A DNA stretch of 64,000 nucleotides, from positions 186,001-250,000 of the forward strand of contig NZ_BSOW01000002.1 in the NCBI RefSeq assembly GCF_030160715.1. Reading direction: 5' to 3'. Positions 1 to 9,459 of this stretch are shown piece after piece (the first letter of the stretch is position 1; the number at the start of each line of letters is the position of its first letter). The position numbers and the translations under genes are program-made. This stretch comes from Bradyrhizobium iriomotense (GTDB lineage Bacteria > Pseudomonadota > Alphaproteobacteria > Rhizobiales > Xanthobacteraceae). The notes under the pieces are model-generated. The model was given only the letters and a program-made list of their open reading frames with translations. It was not told where the DNA came from and did no database searches.

Positions 1-37
1 AGTAGAAGTCTCGCAGATCAATGACATCGATGCTCAT
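1..37 (-). CDS. Partial CDS, N-terminus of probable SAM-dependent methyltransferase
   Basis: An ATG on the minus strand at 37-35 opens a frame that runs off the left edge. The readable residues are MSIDVIDLRDFY. This opening resembles the first residues of class I SAM-dependent methyltransferases that I recall next to gloB in Bradyrhizobium genomes, where the two genes are divergent. Only twelve codons are visible, so no domain or motif can be checked. The assignment rests on the N-terminal string and on the gene order. Confidence 0.5.
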   Translation of the reverse strand, partial: MSIDVIDLRDFY

Positions 38-145
38 GACCGCAATGTACCATGCGCCCGGCAGCCTGGGCGCGCGGAATATTGCATTGCCTGCGCAACG
101 TTAACGCCATATCTGTTTGGCGGGGCTGAGCGCGATGGAGATGTC

Positions 146-913
146 ATGGCCGCCGAAATTCGTACTTTCAACTGTTTAAACGACAATTTCGGTTATCTGA
201 TCCACGATACGGAAACCAAGGCAACCGCGTCGATCGACGCGCCGGAAGCCGGGCCGATCCTCAAGGCGCTGGAGCGCGAGGACTGGACGCTCACCGACAT
301 CCTGATCACCCATCATCATGGCGACCATGTCGGCGGCGCCGCGGAGCTGAAGCAGAAATATAATTGCCGCGTCGTCGCGCCGCATGACAAGACGACGAAA
401 ATCGCCAATGTCGATTTGCGCGTCGTCAATGCCGATATCGTCAAGGTCGGCAGCCTGCTCGCGCGTGTGCTGGAGACGCCCGGTCATACGCTCGATCACA
501 TCTCCTACGTGTTCGACGCGGAGAAGACGGTGTTCGCCGCCGACACGCTGTTCTCGATCGGCTGCGGTCGCGTGTTCGAAGGCAACTACCCGATGATGTG
601 GGATTCGCTCCTGAAGCTGCGGGCGCTGCCCGACGACTTCAAGCTCTATTGCGGCCACGAATACACCGCCTCCAACGTCAAGTTCGCGCTCACCATCGAG
701 CCGGACAATCAGGCGCTTCAGGCCCGCGCGGCGGAGGTGACGAAGCTTCGTGCCGAGAACAAGCCCACGATCCCCTCACTGCTTGGTGATGAGAAGCGAG
801 CAAATGTGTTCCTCAGGGCTGATGAACCCTCGGTCGCAGCCAGGCTACACATGAAGGGCGCGGACGGCGCCGCGATATTCGGCGAATTGCGCGAACGCAA
901 GAACAAGTCCTGA
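146..913 (+). CDS. gloB: Hydroxyacylglutathione hydrolase (glyoxalase II)
   Basis: Glyoxalase II hydrolyses S-D-lactoylglutathione to D-lactate and glutathione, the second step of cytosolic methylglyoxal detoxification. The 255-residue protein has the metallo-beta-lactamase metal site THHHGDH at residues 55-61, a later GHTLDH histidine, and the family-typical CGHEYT segment. The C-terminal part carries the usual glyoxalase II extension with a PSLLGDE motif, and the length is normal for the family. The ATG at 146 is chosen because GGAG lies six bases upstream; in-line ATGs at 135 and 141 are less well placed. The gene is divergent from a probable methyltransferase at the left edge and is followed nine bases later by a cupin gene, so the two may be co-transcribed. 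Confidence 0.95.
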   Translation: MAAEIRTFNCLNDNFGYLIHDTETKATASIDAPEAGPILKALEREDWTLTDILITHHHGDHVGGAAELKQKYNCRVVAPHDKTTKIANVDLRVVNADIVKVGSLLARVLETPGHTLDHISYVFDAEKTVFAADTLFSIGCGRVFEGNYPMMWDSLLKLRALPDDFKLYCGHEYTASNVKFALTIEPDNQALQARAAEVTKLRAENKPTIPSLLGDEKRANVFLRADEPSVAARLHMKGADGAAIFGELRERKNKS

Positions 914-922
914 CGGGGATCG

Positions 923-1345
923 ATGCCGACCGCAGCCGAGATCATCGCGCGCCTGGAGCTGAGACCGCATCCCGAGGGCGGGCATTACCGCGAGACGTTT
1001 CGCGATCAGGCGACCGACGCGCAAGGGCGCTCGCGCTCGACCTCGATCTATTTCCTGCTGGCGCGCGGCGAGCGCTCGCACTGGCATCGCATCGATGCGG
1101 TCGAGGTCTGGCACTATTATGCCGGCAGCCCCTTGACGCTACGCATCGCGCATGAGGGCTGCTCGCAGCACGAGGTGCGGCTCGGCACCGATCTTGCGCA
1201 CGGCGAGCGGCCGCAGGCGATCGTGCCCGCGCAGGCCTGGCAGATGGCGGAGACGACCGGCGAATGGACGCTGGTCGGCTGCACCGTGGCACCGGCCTTC
1301 GAGTTCGCAAAGTTCGAGCTCGCACCGAAGGGCTGGGAGCCTTAA
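923..1345 (+). CDS. Cupin domain protein, DUF985 family
   Basis: The product is a small protein of 140 residues of the DUF985 (Cupin_5) family, a double-stranded beta-helix fold of unsettled biochemical role. Recognisable family landmarks are the N-terminal LRPHPEGGHYRE segment, SIYFLLARGERSHWHRIDA with paired histidines that could bind a metal or small ligand, and the EVWHYYAGSPL strand. It starts nine bases after gloB and probably shares its transcript. There is no signal peptide, so it should be cytosolic. Function beyond the fold is not known to me. Confidence 0.85.
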   Translation: MPTAAEIIARLELRPHPEGGHYRETFRDQATDAQGRSRSTSIYFLLARGERSHWHRIDAVEVWHYYAGSPLTLRIAHEGCSQHEVRLGTDLAHGERPQAIVPAQAWQMAETTGEWTLVGCTVAPAFEFAKFELAPKGWEP

Positions 1346-1361
1346 GGGCTCGCCAACGCCC

Positions 1362-2231
1362 TCACCGCTTCCGCAACACCATGTCCTTCGCCGCAATCAG
1401 GCCGCCGCCGGCGATCAGGACCGCGGCGATCGCGATGCTGGCGCTGGCTTTCGCAAAGCCGGCCGCAATCAAGAATGCCGTCGAGAGCAGCGGCGTCGCA
1501 TAGGACGCAGCACCGAGCACGCGGATGTCGCCACGCTTCATGCCGATGTCCCAGGCGTAAAACGCGGCGCCCACAGGGCCGACGCCGAGCGCGATCACCG
1601 AGAGCCATTGCAGCGTGGTCTCCGGCCACACCGTGGTCTCGAGCGCGGCATGCATCAGCGCGGCGAGTAGCGCGGTGGCAAGGCAGAAGCCGGCAACCGC
1701 ATCGGTCGGCACCGCCTTCAGCCGGCGCGACAGCACCGAATAGCTGGCCCAGACGAAGGCGGCGATGAAGGCCGCGATCAGCCCGGGCAACTGGCCCTGC
1801 GCGAAGCCGGATGCATTGCCGGCGAACAGCAGCACGGTGCCCATGAGGCCGAGCACGGCTCCGACGACGTGATGCACGGCGAGACGCTCGCCCGGCAGGA
1901 AGGACGAGAACAGCACGATCAGCAATGGCCAGAGATAATTGAGCAGACCTGCTTCGGCTGGCGGCGCGAATCGCAGCGCGAGGAAATAGAGCGCGTGGTA
2001 GCCGAACAGGCCGCCGACTCCGACGACCCACACCACCGGCGGCTGGCGCAGGCTCGCCGCCGCTTCGCTGCGGCCGATCCAGGTCAAGAGACCGACGAGG
2101 CCGCCGATCGTGAACGTCATCGCGGCGAGCTGGAACGCGGGAATCTTGCCGGTCGCGACCGTCATCACCGCAAGCAGGGACCACATCAGGATTGCGGTCA
2201 ATCCGATCAGCGTCGCAGTGCGGGGAGTCAT
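1362..2231 (-). CDS. DMT-superfamily transporter, EamA domain
   Basis: This is a 289-residue integral membrane protein with about ten hydrophobic segments arranged as two EamA repeats, the usual architecture of drug/metabolite transporters of the inner membrane. The N-terminus (MTPRTATLIGLTAILMWSLLAVM) begins directly with a transmembrane helix. Substrate cannot be inferred; relatives export amino acids, nucleotides or xenobiotics. It is convergent with the cupin gene, ending 17 bases beyond it, and its upstream region (2249-2330) contains a palindromic repeat and the end of the phbB transcript. A second, only distantly similar EamA gene lies at 24992-25945. Confidence 0.9.
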   Translation of the reverse strand: MTPRTATLIGLTAILMWSLLAVMTVATGKIPAFQLAAMTFTIGGLVGLLTWIGRSEAAASLRQPPVVWVVGVGGLFGYHALYFLALRFAPPAEAGLLNYLWPLLIVLFSSFLPGERLAVHHVVGAVLGLMGTVLLFAGNASGFAQGQLPGLIAAFIAAFVWASYSVLSRRLKAVPTDAVAGFCLATALLAALMHAALETTVWPETTLQWLSVIALGVGPVGAAFYAWDIGMKRGDIRVLGAASYATPLLSTAFLIAAGFAKASASIAIAAVLIAGGGLIAAKDMVLRKR

Positions 2232-2362
2232 CGAAAAGGATACCTCGTCATTCCGGGGCGATGCGCAGCATCGAACCCGGGATGACAGTGCATAGCAGCG
2301 AAGCCCGGGACAAGCCCGGGCATGACGACACCGGCGTTATGATAGGGCGTGATGCTTGCGCA

Positions 2363-3088
2363 TCACACCATGTACTGGCCGCCATTGACCGACAGCGTCG
2401 AGCCGGTGATGGCGCCGGCTTCATCCGCTGCGAGGAACACCACCGCGCGGGCAATCTCCTCGGGCTCGCCGAGACGACCGATCGGGATCAGCGGCAGGAT
2501 CGCCTTCTCCAGCACGTCCTTCGGCACCGCCTGCACCATCTCAGTGTTGATGTAGCCCGGGCAGATCGCGTTGACCGTGACGCCGCCCTTGGCGTTCTCC
2601 AACGCCAGCGCCTTGGTGAAGCCGATCTCGCCAGCCTTTGCGGCGGAATAGTTCACCTGGCCGAACTGGCCCTTCTGGCCGTTGATCGAGGAGATGTTGA
2701 TGATGCGGCCGAACTTGCGCGCACGCATGCCCTCGATCACCTGGCGCGACATGTTGAACAGCGAGCCGAGATTGGTGCCGATCACGGCGTTCCATTGCTC
2801 GACGCTCATCTTGTGGAAGGCGCCGTCCTTGGTGATGCCGGCATTGTTGACGAGCACGTCGACCGGGCCGACCTCGGCCTCGACCTTCTTCACGCCCTCG
2901 GCGCAGCCGTCGAAGGAACTGACGTCCCATTTGTAGACGTTGATGCCGGTCTCGGCCTTGAACTTCTCCGCCGCAGCGTCATTGCCGGCATAGCTCGCCG
3001 CGACCTTGTAGCCGGCCGCCTTCAGCGCCTTGCTGATCGCAGCACCGATGCCCCGCGTACCACCCGTGACCAATGCAACACGTGCCAT
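2363..3088 (-). CDS. phbB: Acetoacetyl-CoA reductase
   Basis: The enzyme reduces acetoacetyl-CoA to (R)-3-hydroxybutyryl-CoA with NADPH, the second step of polyhydroxybutyrate synthesis. The 241-residue protein is a classical short-chain dehydrogenase with the TGGTRGIG dinucleotide-binding motif near the N-terminus, NNAG in the middle, and the YSAAK catalytic Tyr-Lys pair. Length and sequence fit PhaB rather than FabG. A strong ribosome site (GGAAGGAA in the minus strand) precedes the ATG at 3088. phbA lies upstream on the same strand, but a 263-bp gap containing a terminator hairpin separates the two, so phbB probably has its own promoter. Confidence 0.93.
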   Translation of the reverse strand: MARVALVTGGTRGIGAAISKALKAAGYKVAASYAGNDAAAEKFKAETGINVYKWDVSSFDGCAEGVKKVEAEVGPVDVLVNNAGITKDGAFHKMSVEQWNAVIGTNLGSLFNMSRQVIEGMRARKFGRIINISSINGQKGQFGQVNYSAAKAGEIGFTKALALENAKGGVTVNAICPGYINTEMVQAVPKDVLEKAILPLIPIGRLGEPEEIARAVVFLAADEAGAITGSTLSVNGGQYMV

Positions 3089-3190
3089 ATTGTATTCCTT
3101 CCCTCGACGTTTCCTTGGACGCTTCTACAGAATTAGTGAACGTTTTACCGACGGATTATGCGGGTGGATTGACGGACATCAAGAACAAAA

Positions 3191-3211
3191 CGCCCGGCGG
3201 TGAGCCGGGCG
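3191..3211 (-). terminator. Rho-independent terminator after phbA
   Basis: A perfect inverted repeat, CGCCCGGC with GCCGGGCG, flanks a five-base loop. Read on the minus strand it is followed by a short T run (AAAA at 3187-3190 on the plus strand). It lies 140 bases beyond the phbA stop codon and before phbB, which is where a phbA terminator would be expected. The T run is short, so read-through is possible. Confidence 0.65.
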
Positions 3212-3351
3212 CTTGTCTTTAGTCGAAGCTTACGCGGTTGCGAAGAATATTTGATCTGCAACCGCTGCCTTTTTGGTCGCGTGCAACGCACTCTTTAGTC
3301 TCGCGCTACAGTCTCGTGCGACGCAACCTGTGGTTTTCTGCTTCGCCCGCC

Positions 3352-4530
<1,179 letters not shown>

Positions 4531-4847
4531 GGGCATCTCCTGGGGCTTGAGGTTCTTGTAAGAAGGGGCAGGCGTACCGTCGAAATGGGCTCGCCAGTCT
4601 CGCCTGGCATCCTGTTAACGTCGTTGCGGCATGTCAATCGGCCGGGCGGCAGATTCATCCCGCAGCGCATTCAAAATAGCGTTCTTGGCGCTTTCGCAAG
4701 CAAGTTTTTGCTCTGCAATTAACCGTGGCGCACAAAACGGTAGCGTGAGCCCTTTGAAAATGCTTATTTTGTTGCGTTGCGTACTCTTCCCGCCCTGCGG
4801 CATACCCCCGCCGGGTTCCCGTTCTCAGCGTTTGCAAGTGAGAGCCC
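4531..4847. other. Intergenic region between phbA and phaR
   Basis: These 317 bases separate the divergent phbA and phaR genes and should hold both promoters. The stretch from about 4680 to 4790 is clearly richer in A and T than its surroundings. PhaR-type regulators are known to bind upstream of PHB genes and of their own gene, so a PhaR site here is expected, but I cannot point to a defined operator. I see no repeat or RNA gene. Confidence 0.5.
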
Positions 4848-5438
4848 ATGGCGAAATCAGACCAACCCACCACCATCAAAAAATACGCGAACCGCCGGCT
4901 CTACAATACCGGAACGAGCACCTATGTGACGCTCGAAGACCTCGCCGCCATGGTGAAGGAAGGCGAGGATTTCCTGGTTTATGACGCCAAGACCGGAGAC
5001 GACATCACCCGCTCGGTGCTCGCCCAGATCATCTTCGAGCAGGAGAACAAGGCCGGCCAGAACCTCTTGCCCACCACCTTCCTGCGCCAGCTGACCCGCT
5101 TCTACGGCGACAGCATGCAGATGGTGGTGCCGAAATATCTGGAGCAGTCGCTCGCGACGCTGACCCAGGAGCAGGAGAAATTCCGTAAGCAGCTCGCCAA
5201 CACCCTGTCCGGCACGCCCTTTGCGCCGCTGGAGGAGCAGGTCCGCCGCAACATGGAGCTGTTCCAGCAGACCTTCTCGATGTTCAAGCCGTTCGCGACC
5301 CCGCAGCGCTCGACGACGCCGGAGCCCGAGCCGAACGCCAACGGCGAGGCGCCGAAGAGCGACAACATCGACGAGCTGCGCCAGCAGATGAAGGACATGC
5401 AGGAGCGCCTCGAGCGGATGTCGAAGAAGGAGGAGTAG
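4848..5438 (+). CDS. phaR: Polyhydroxyalkanoate synthesis regulator PhaR
   Basis: PhaR is a cytosolic DNA- and PHB-binding repressor that tunes phasin and PHB synthesis genes to polymer content. The 196-residue protein has the PHB/PHA accumulation regulator DNA-binding domain at its N-terminus (KKYANRRLYNTGTS), followed by the family's second domain (ITRSVLAQIIFEQE). The C-terminus is charged and probably helical, ending in a likely coiled coil (DELRQQMKDMQERLERM). It is divergent from phbA, the typical rhizobial arrangement, so regulation of phbA and of itself is likely. The length is normal for alphaproteobacterial PhaR. Confidence 0.95.
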   Translation: MAKSDQPTTIKKYANRRLYNTGTSTYVTLEDLAAMVKEGEDFLVYDAKTGDDITRSVLAQIIFEQENKAGQNLLPTTFLRQLTRFYGDSMQMVVPKYLEQSLATLTQEQEKFRKQLANTLSGTPFAPLEEQVRRNMELFQQTFSMFKPFATPQRSTTPEPEPNANGEAPKSDNIDELRQQMKDMQERLERMSKKEE

Positions 5439-5847
5439 GCTCCTCCATAGCGCTGCATCTTCCTGCGCCGCAAATTGCATCGGCCTTGACCACACACTCC
5501 GCCGTCATTCCCCGCGAAAGCGGGGAATCCAGTACGCTGCGGCTTATCGATTCACCACGGACGTCTCAGAGTACCGGATCGTCCGATCAAGTCGGGCGAT
5601 GACACTGAGAGCGTGGCACGCGTGTGCCTCGATCTCCTCATTGCGAGCGCAGACATCGCATTTCCAAAGACTCCGGCAACTTGCCGTTGCTGCGACGTCA
5701 TTTGCCCGACGATCCGTTGCAGAAATCGCCCCGGCGGTCACGGTCCGTAAACTAAGGCGTTTAAGACAATCTTCCCGGATGGCCGCTAGGCTCCGGTCGC
5801 CGATTACACCCGTTCATTGTCCCGCTCCTGACGAAGCGCCCTTGCCG
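5439..5847. other. Intergenic region upstream of the four-PAS GGDEF/EAL gene
   Basis: This 409-base gap follows phaR. Its first part holds the palindromic repeat at 5502-5603. The remainder (5604-5847) probably contains the promoter of the downstream GGDEF/EAL gene. An open frame continues upstream of that gene to 5599, but the upstream codons do not look like a conserved domain. I see no RNA gene or clear operator. Confidence 0.45.
5502..5603. repeat. Intergenic palindromic repeat, GTCATT...GATGAC family, copy 1
   Basis: The element opens with CCGTCATTCCCCGCGAAAGC and GGGGAATCCAGTA, passes through a variable middle, and closes with TCGTCCGATCAAGTCGGGCG and ATGAC. The outer ends are inverted relative to each other (GTCAT / ATGAC), and each half holds its own small hairpin. 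Related copies are at 8734-8838 and 52326-52427. It lies between phaR and a GGDEF/EAL gene. Confidence 0.75.
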
Positions 5848-8715
5848 ATGACGACGCCCAGCAAGACAGAGCCGCGCGCGAGCGTCCAGCACGGGCCCGA
5901 ATCCTTGCTCGCGCTGAGCCAGCTTGCGCTCGACCGCATGGAGCAAGGCGTCTGCGTCTACGATTCCGACAACCGGATCGTGCTGTTCAACCGCCGCTAT
6001 GTCGACCTCTTCGACATGTCGCTCGAGGTGGTGCGCACCGGGACGAGCTATCGCGATGTGCTGGCCCATAGCGCATCGCGCGGCAACTTTCCTACGAGCG
6101 AGATCGACAAGCTCTATCAGGAGCGCATCGCGCAGATCGCGAACGGCAAGCGCTTCCGGACCGAGCAGCGGCTGTCCAGCGGACTGGTGCTGGCGCTCGA
6201 TCTGAAGCCGCTCCCCGAGGGTGGCTGGATGACGATCTGCGACGACGTCACCCGCCTCGACCGGCTCGAGGCGGCGCTGCGCGTGCAGACCGAGCGCAGC
6301 CAGCATGCGCTGACCAACATGTCGCACGGTCTCATCATGTATGACGCGCAAGGCAGCGTCGTCGTCTGCAACGAGCAGTTTCTGCGCCTCTACAACCTCG
6401 ACCCCGACATCGTGAAGCCCGGGGTGTCGCACAGCGCCGTGATCGCGCACTGGGTCTCGCGCGGCAATCTGCCCGGAATGCCCGCGGAGGAATTCCACAA
6501 CAGGCGAATGAACGATGTGCGCAACAAGAGCTCGGATGCCGTGCTCGTGATGCGCTATGACGGGCGAATGGTGCAGGCGATATCGCGTTTCCTGCCCGAC
6601 GGCGGCTGGGTGACCGTGCACGAAGACGTCACCGAGCGGCTGCGATACGAGGAAGCGCTGAAGCAGCAGAACCTCATGCTCGACGCCGCGCTGGAGAACA
6701 TGGCGCACGGGCTCGCCTTCTACGACGGCGACATGCGGCTCAAGGTCTGCAACAACCGCTACCGCGAGATCTACCGGCTGTCGGCCGAGGAGACCAGGCC
6801 CGGCACGCATCTCGCCGAGTTGATCGGGCGGTCGATGGCGAACGGCGCCTTTTCGTCCGACTACACGCCGCAGCAGATTCTCCAAGCCGCGCGCGCCCGG
6901 ATCGAGAGCCGCGACTCCTCCGCGATGCGCCGGCGCATGACCGACGACACCGTCGTCTCGGTGCGCTATTGCACGCTGCCCGAGGGCGGCTTCGTCGCGA
7001 CCTACGAGGACATCACCGAGCGCGAGCGCGCGGTCGAGGAGCTCAGCGAGCAGCACCGCCGGTTCGACGCGGCGCTGAACAACATGAGCCAGGGGCTGTG
7101 CATGCTCGATTCGAGCCTGCGCGTCATCGTCTGCAACACGCGCTATATCGAGATGTATGGCCTGTCGGCCGACATCGTGAAGCCTGGCGTCTCGATGCGC
7201 GAGATCATGGAGCACGGCTGCGCGCTCGGCAATCACCCGAACACGACCGGCGCGCAGCTCTATGCCGACTATGTCGAGTGGCTGCGCGAGGACGGGCATA
7301 CGCTGCATCGCCATCTCAGCGACGGCCGCATCATCAAGCTCAACCACACCCGCATGGCGCATGGCGGCTGGGTCGTCACCTATGAGGACGTCACCGAGCG
7401 CCACAAGACGCAGGCCCGCGTGGCGCACATGGCGCGGCACGATTCGCTGACCGACCTGCCCAACCGCGTGCTGTTCCGCGAGAAGATGAGCGACGGCCTG
7501 AGCGAGGTGGCGAGCGCCGGCGGCGCGATGGCCGTGCTGTGCCTCGACCTCGACAATTTCAAGACCGTCAACGACCGGCTGGGTCACGCCGCCGGCGACC
7601 GGCTGCTGCGCTGGGTTGCAGCCCAGCTGAAAGAGCATGCCGGCGGGCACGCCACCGTGGCGCGGCTCGGCGGCGACGAATTCGCGCTGATCCAGCGCGC
7701 GCCGCAGCCTGAATCGGCCGAGTGGCTCGCACGCCGCCTGATCGAGATCATCGGCCGCCCGCCGCCGCTCGAAAACCAGTCGATCCATGTCGGCGTCAGC
7801 ATCGGCATCGCCCTCGCGCCCGATCACGGGCTGGATGCGGACGAACTGATGAAGTGCGCCGACCTCGCGCTCTATGGCGCGAAGGCCAAGGGACGCGGCG
7901 CCTATCAGATCTTCGAGCCCGCGATGGAGGAAGAGGCCCGCGCGCGTCACGCGCTTGAGGCGGACTTGCGCGGCGCGCTCGAAGCCCGCGAGTTTCATCT
8001 GATGTTCCAGCCGCAGGTTCGCCTCGACACGTCCGAGTTGACCGGCTTCGAGGCGCTGCTGCGCTGGAAACATCCTTCGCGCGGCATGGTCTCGCCGGCG
8101 GAGTTCATTCCGATCGCGGAGGAGACCGGGCTGATCGTTCCGATCGGCGAGTGGGTGCTGCGCACGGCATGCGCGACGGCGGCGAGCTGGCCGGACATGA
8201 CCATCGCGGTGAACCTGTCGCCGGTGCAGTTCCGCGCGCGGGGCCTCGTCGCCATGGTCACGAGCGCGCTGGCCGAGGCTGGCCTTGCACCGCACCGGCT
8301 CGAGCTCGAGGTCACCGAGACGGCGCTGCTTGACGACAGCGAGGCAACGATCGAGATCCTGCACCAGCTCCGCGCGCTAGGGGTGCGCGTCAGCCTGGAT
8401 GATTTCGGCGTCGGCTATTCCTCGCTCAGCTATCTGCGCAAGTTTCCCTTCGACCGCATCAAGATCGACCGCTCCTTCGTCGGCACGCTCGGCGAAAGCC
8501 CGGAAAGCGTCGCCATCGTCCGCACCATCGCCAGCCTCGGCTCGGTGCTCGGCGTCGAAACCACGGCGGAAGGCGTGGAAACCGCCGACCAGCTCGACTT
8601 CGTCCGCGAATGCGGCTGCACCGCCGTGCAGGGATTTTATTTCGGCAAGCCATGCCCGACCGCGGAGGTCGGGCGGGTGATCGAGAAGCTGAGTGCGGTT
8701 CGGCGCGTGGCGTGA
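5848..8715 (+). CDS. Four-PAS GGDEF/EAL cyclic-di-GMP protein
   Basis: This 955-residue protein combines four successive PAS-type sensor segments, each with the pattern NMxxG(L/V)C...D...NxRY, followed by a GGDEF domain and an EAL domain. The diguanylate cyclase motif GGDEF is intact at residues 608-612, and the phosphodiesterase motif EAL is intact at 735-737 with DDFG and KIDRSFV downstream. It could therefore make and break cyclic di-GMP in response to PAS input. No transmembrane segment is evident, so it is probably cytosolic. I start at ATG 5848 (MTTPSK) because the upstream frame (ATGs at 5599 and 5779) has no domain character. It stands alone, and its signal is unknown. Confidence 0.9.
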   Translation: MTTPSKTEPRASVQHGPESLLALSQLALDRMEQGVCVYDSDNRIVLFNRRYVDLFDMSLEVVRTGTSYRDVLAHSASRGNFPTSEIDKLYQERIAQIANGKRFRTEQRLSSGLVLALDLKPLPEGGWMTICDDVTRLDRLEAALRVQTERSQHALTNMSHGLIMYDAQGSVVVCNEQFLRLYNLDPDIVKPGVSHSAVIAHWVSRGNLPGMPAEEFHNRRMNDVRNKSSDAVLVMRYDGRMVQAISRFLPDGGWVTVHEDVTERLRYEEALKQQNLMLDAALENMAHGLAFYDGDMRLKVCNNRYREIYRLSAEETRPGTHLAELIGRSMANGAFSSDYTPQQILQAARARIESRDSSAMRRRMTDDTVVSVRYCTLPEGGFVATYEDITERERAVEELSEQHRRFDAALNNMSQGLCMLDSSLRVIVCNTRYIEMYGLSADIVKPGVSMREIMEHGCALGNHPNTTGAQLYADYVEWLREDGHTLHRHLSDGRIIKLNHTRMAHGGWVVTYEDVTERHKTQARVAHMARHDSLTDLPNRVLFREKMSDGLSEVASAGGAMAVLCLDLDNFKTVNDRLGHAAGDRLLRWVAAQLKEHAGGHATVARLGGDEFALIQRAPQPESAEWLARRLIEIIGRPPPLENQSIHVGVSIGIALAPDHGLDADELMKCADLALYGAKAKGRGAYQIFEPAMEEEARARHALEADLRGALEAREFHLMFQPQVRLDTSELTGFEALLRWKHPSRGMVSPAEFIPIAEETGLIVPIGEWVLRTACATAASWPDMTIAVNLSPVQFRARGLVAMVTSALAEAGLAPHRLELEVTETALLDDSEATIEILHQLRALGVRVSLDDFGVGYSSLSYLRKFPFDRIKIDRSFVGTLGESPESVAIVRTIASLGSVLGVETTAEGVETADQLDFVRECGCTAVQGFYFGKPCPTAEVGRVIEKLSAVRRVA

Positions 8716-8733
8716 TGGCGCGCTACCTACTCA

Positions 8734-8838
8734 GTCGTCATGCCCCAGCTTGACCTGGGCATCCAGTATTCCAGAGACATCGAATTTCACTACGACAGCC
8801 GCGGCGTACTGGATCGCCCGATCAAGTCGGGCGATGAC
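8734..8838. repeat. Intergenic palindromic repeat, GTCAT...GATGAC family, copy 2
   Basis: This copy starts with GTCGTCATGCCCCAGCTTGA and ends with CGGGCGATGAC. It shares the middle segment CCAGAGACATCGA and the GCCGCGGCGTACTGGATCGC block with the copy at 52326-52427. It fills most of the gap between the convergent GGDEF/EAL gene and the MarR gene, where it could also act as a bidirectional terminator, although no T run is present. Confidence 0.75.
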
Positions 8839-8893
8839 AGCGAGCGTGTGTACGGCGCTAGCCCCAAGGTCGTCATTGCGAGCGCGCCTTTGC

Positions 8894-9364
8894 TTACTCT
8901 TCCGCCTCGCCGCTTCCTTCCAGCCTGCTGCGCAGCGCCGTCACGACGCGGTGGGCCGTCTCGATCTCCTTCACCGATAACCCGTCGGCAAGGCCATTGA
9001 CCCACGGGATTTGCAGGCGGAGCGCGGCGTCGAACGCCTGCCTGCCTTTGTCGGTGAGAACGACGAGCTGCGCGCGGCGGTGATGCGGGTTGATCTCGAA
9101 GCCAACCAGCCCGTCGCGCGCAAGATCGTTGACGATACGCTGCACGTTCTGGCGGTTGGCGCCGAGATTGCGGGCGAGCCAGGCGACCGGCTCGGGCCGC
9201 TCGGCGCTGACGATGGCGCCGAGAATCTGCCAGCGGGCGCTGGTCAGCCCGAGCGGTGCCACCAGCCGGTCGCCGGCGGTGAGCACCAGGTTGTTGGCGC
9301 GGAACAGGTCGAGAATGAAGTCCGTCAAGGCATCGCCCGCCGGCGTCCGCTTGGTTCTGCTCAT
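8894..9364 (-). CDS. MarR-family transcriptional regulator
   Basis: This 156-residue protein has the winged-helix pattern of MarR regulators: an N-terminal dimerisation helix, then GLTSARWQILGAI, a helix-turn-helix region (LARNLGANRQNVQRIVNDL), and the wing NPHHRRAQLVVLTDKGR. Such proteins are dimeric repressors released by small phenolic or oxidant ligands. It is divergent from a small monooxygenase-like gene across a 95-bp gap that holds repeated TGACAT half sites, so it probably controls both genes. The ATG at 9364 itself overlaps one half site. Confidence 0.9.
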   Translation of the reverse strand: MSRTKRTPAGDALTDFILDLFRANNLVLTAGDRLVAPLGLTSARWQILGAIVSAERPEPVAWLARNLGANRQNVQRIVNDLARDGLVGFEINPHHRRAQLVVLTDKGRQAFDAALRLQIPWVNGLADGLSVKEIETAHRVVTALRSRLEGSGEAEE

Positions 9365-9432
9365 ATGTCACCATCAACCACTATTGACATTATGATGTCA
9401 AATATCTATGCTCTGTTGTACCAAATTGACAT
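9364..9432. promoter_or_regulatory. Probable MarR operator cluster
   Basis: A perfect inverted repeat, TTGACAT-TATG-ATGTCAA, occupies 9384-9401. Further copies of the half site lie at 9364-9369 (ATGTCA) and 9426-9432 (TTGACAT). The region is AT-rich between two GC-rich genes and lies between a MarR gene and its divergent neighbour, the standard location for a MarR operator. TTGACAT at 9384 or 9426 could also serve as a -35 box. Binding is inferred, not shown. Confidence 0.65.
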
Positions 9433-9459
9433 CATATACCCAATTTACGGAAGCACATC

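Noticed and set aside
5502..5603. Possible CRISPR-like array because similar repeats recur in the window
   Set aside because: Copies are dispersed across tens of kilobases, are singletons, and have no regular spacers or cas genes.
5761..8364. Long minus-strand open frame of 867 codons opposite the GGDEF/EAL gene
   Set aside because: It is rich in Arg, Ala and His with no domain, and the plus strand has an intact multi-domain protein. GC-rich DNA keeps antisense frames open.
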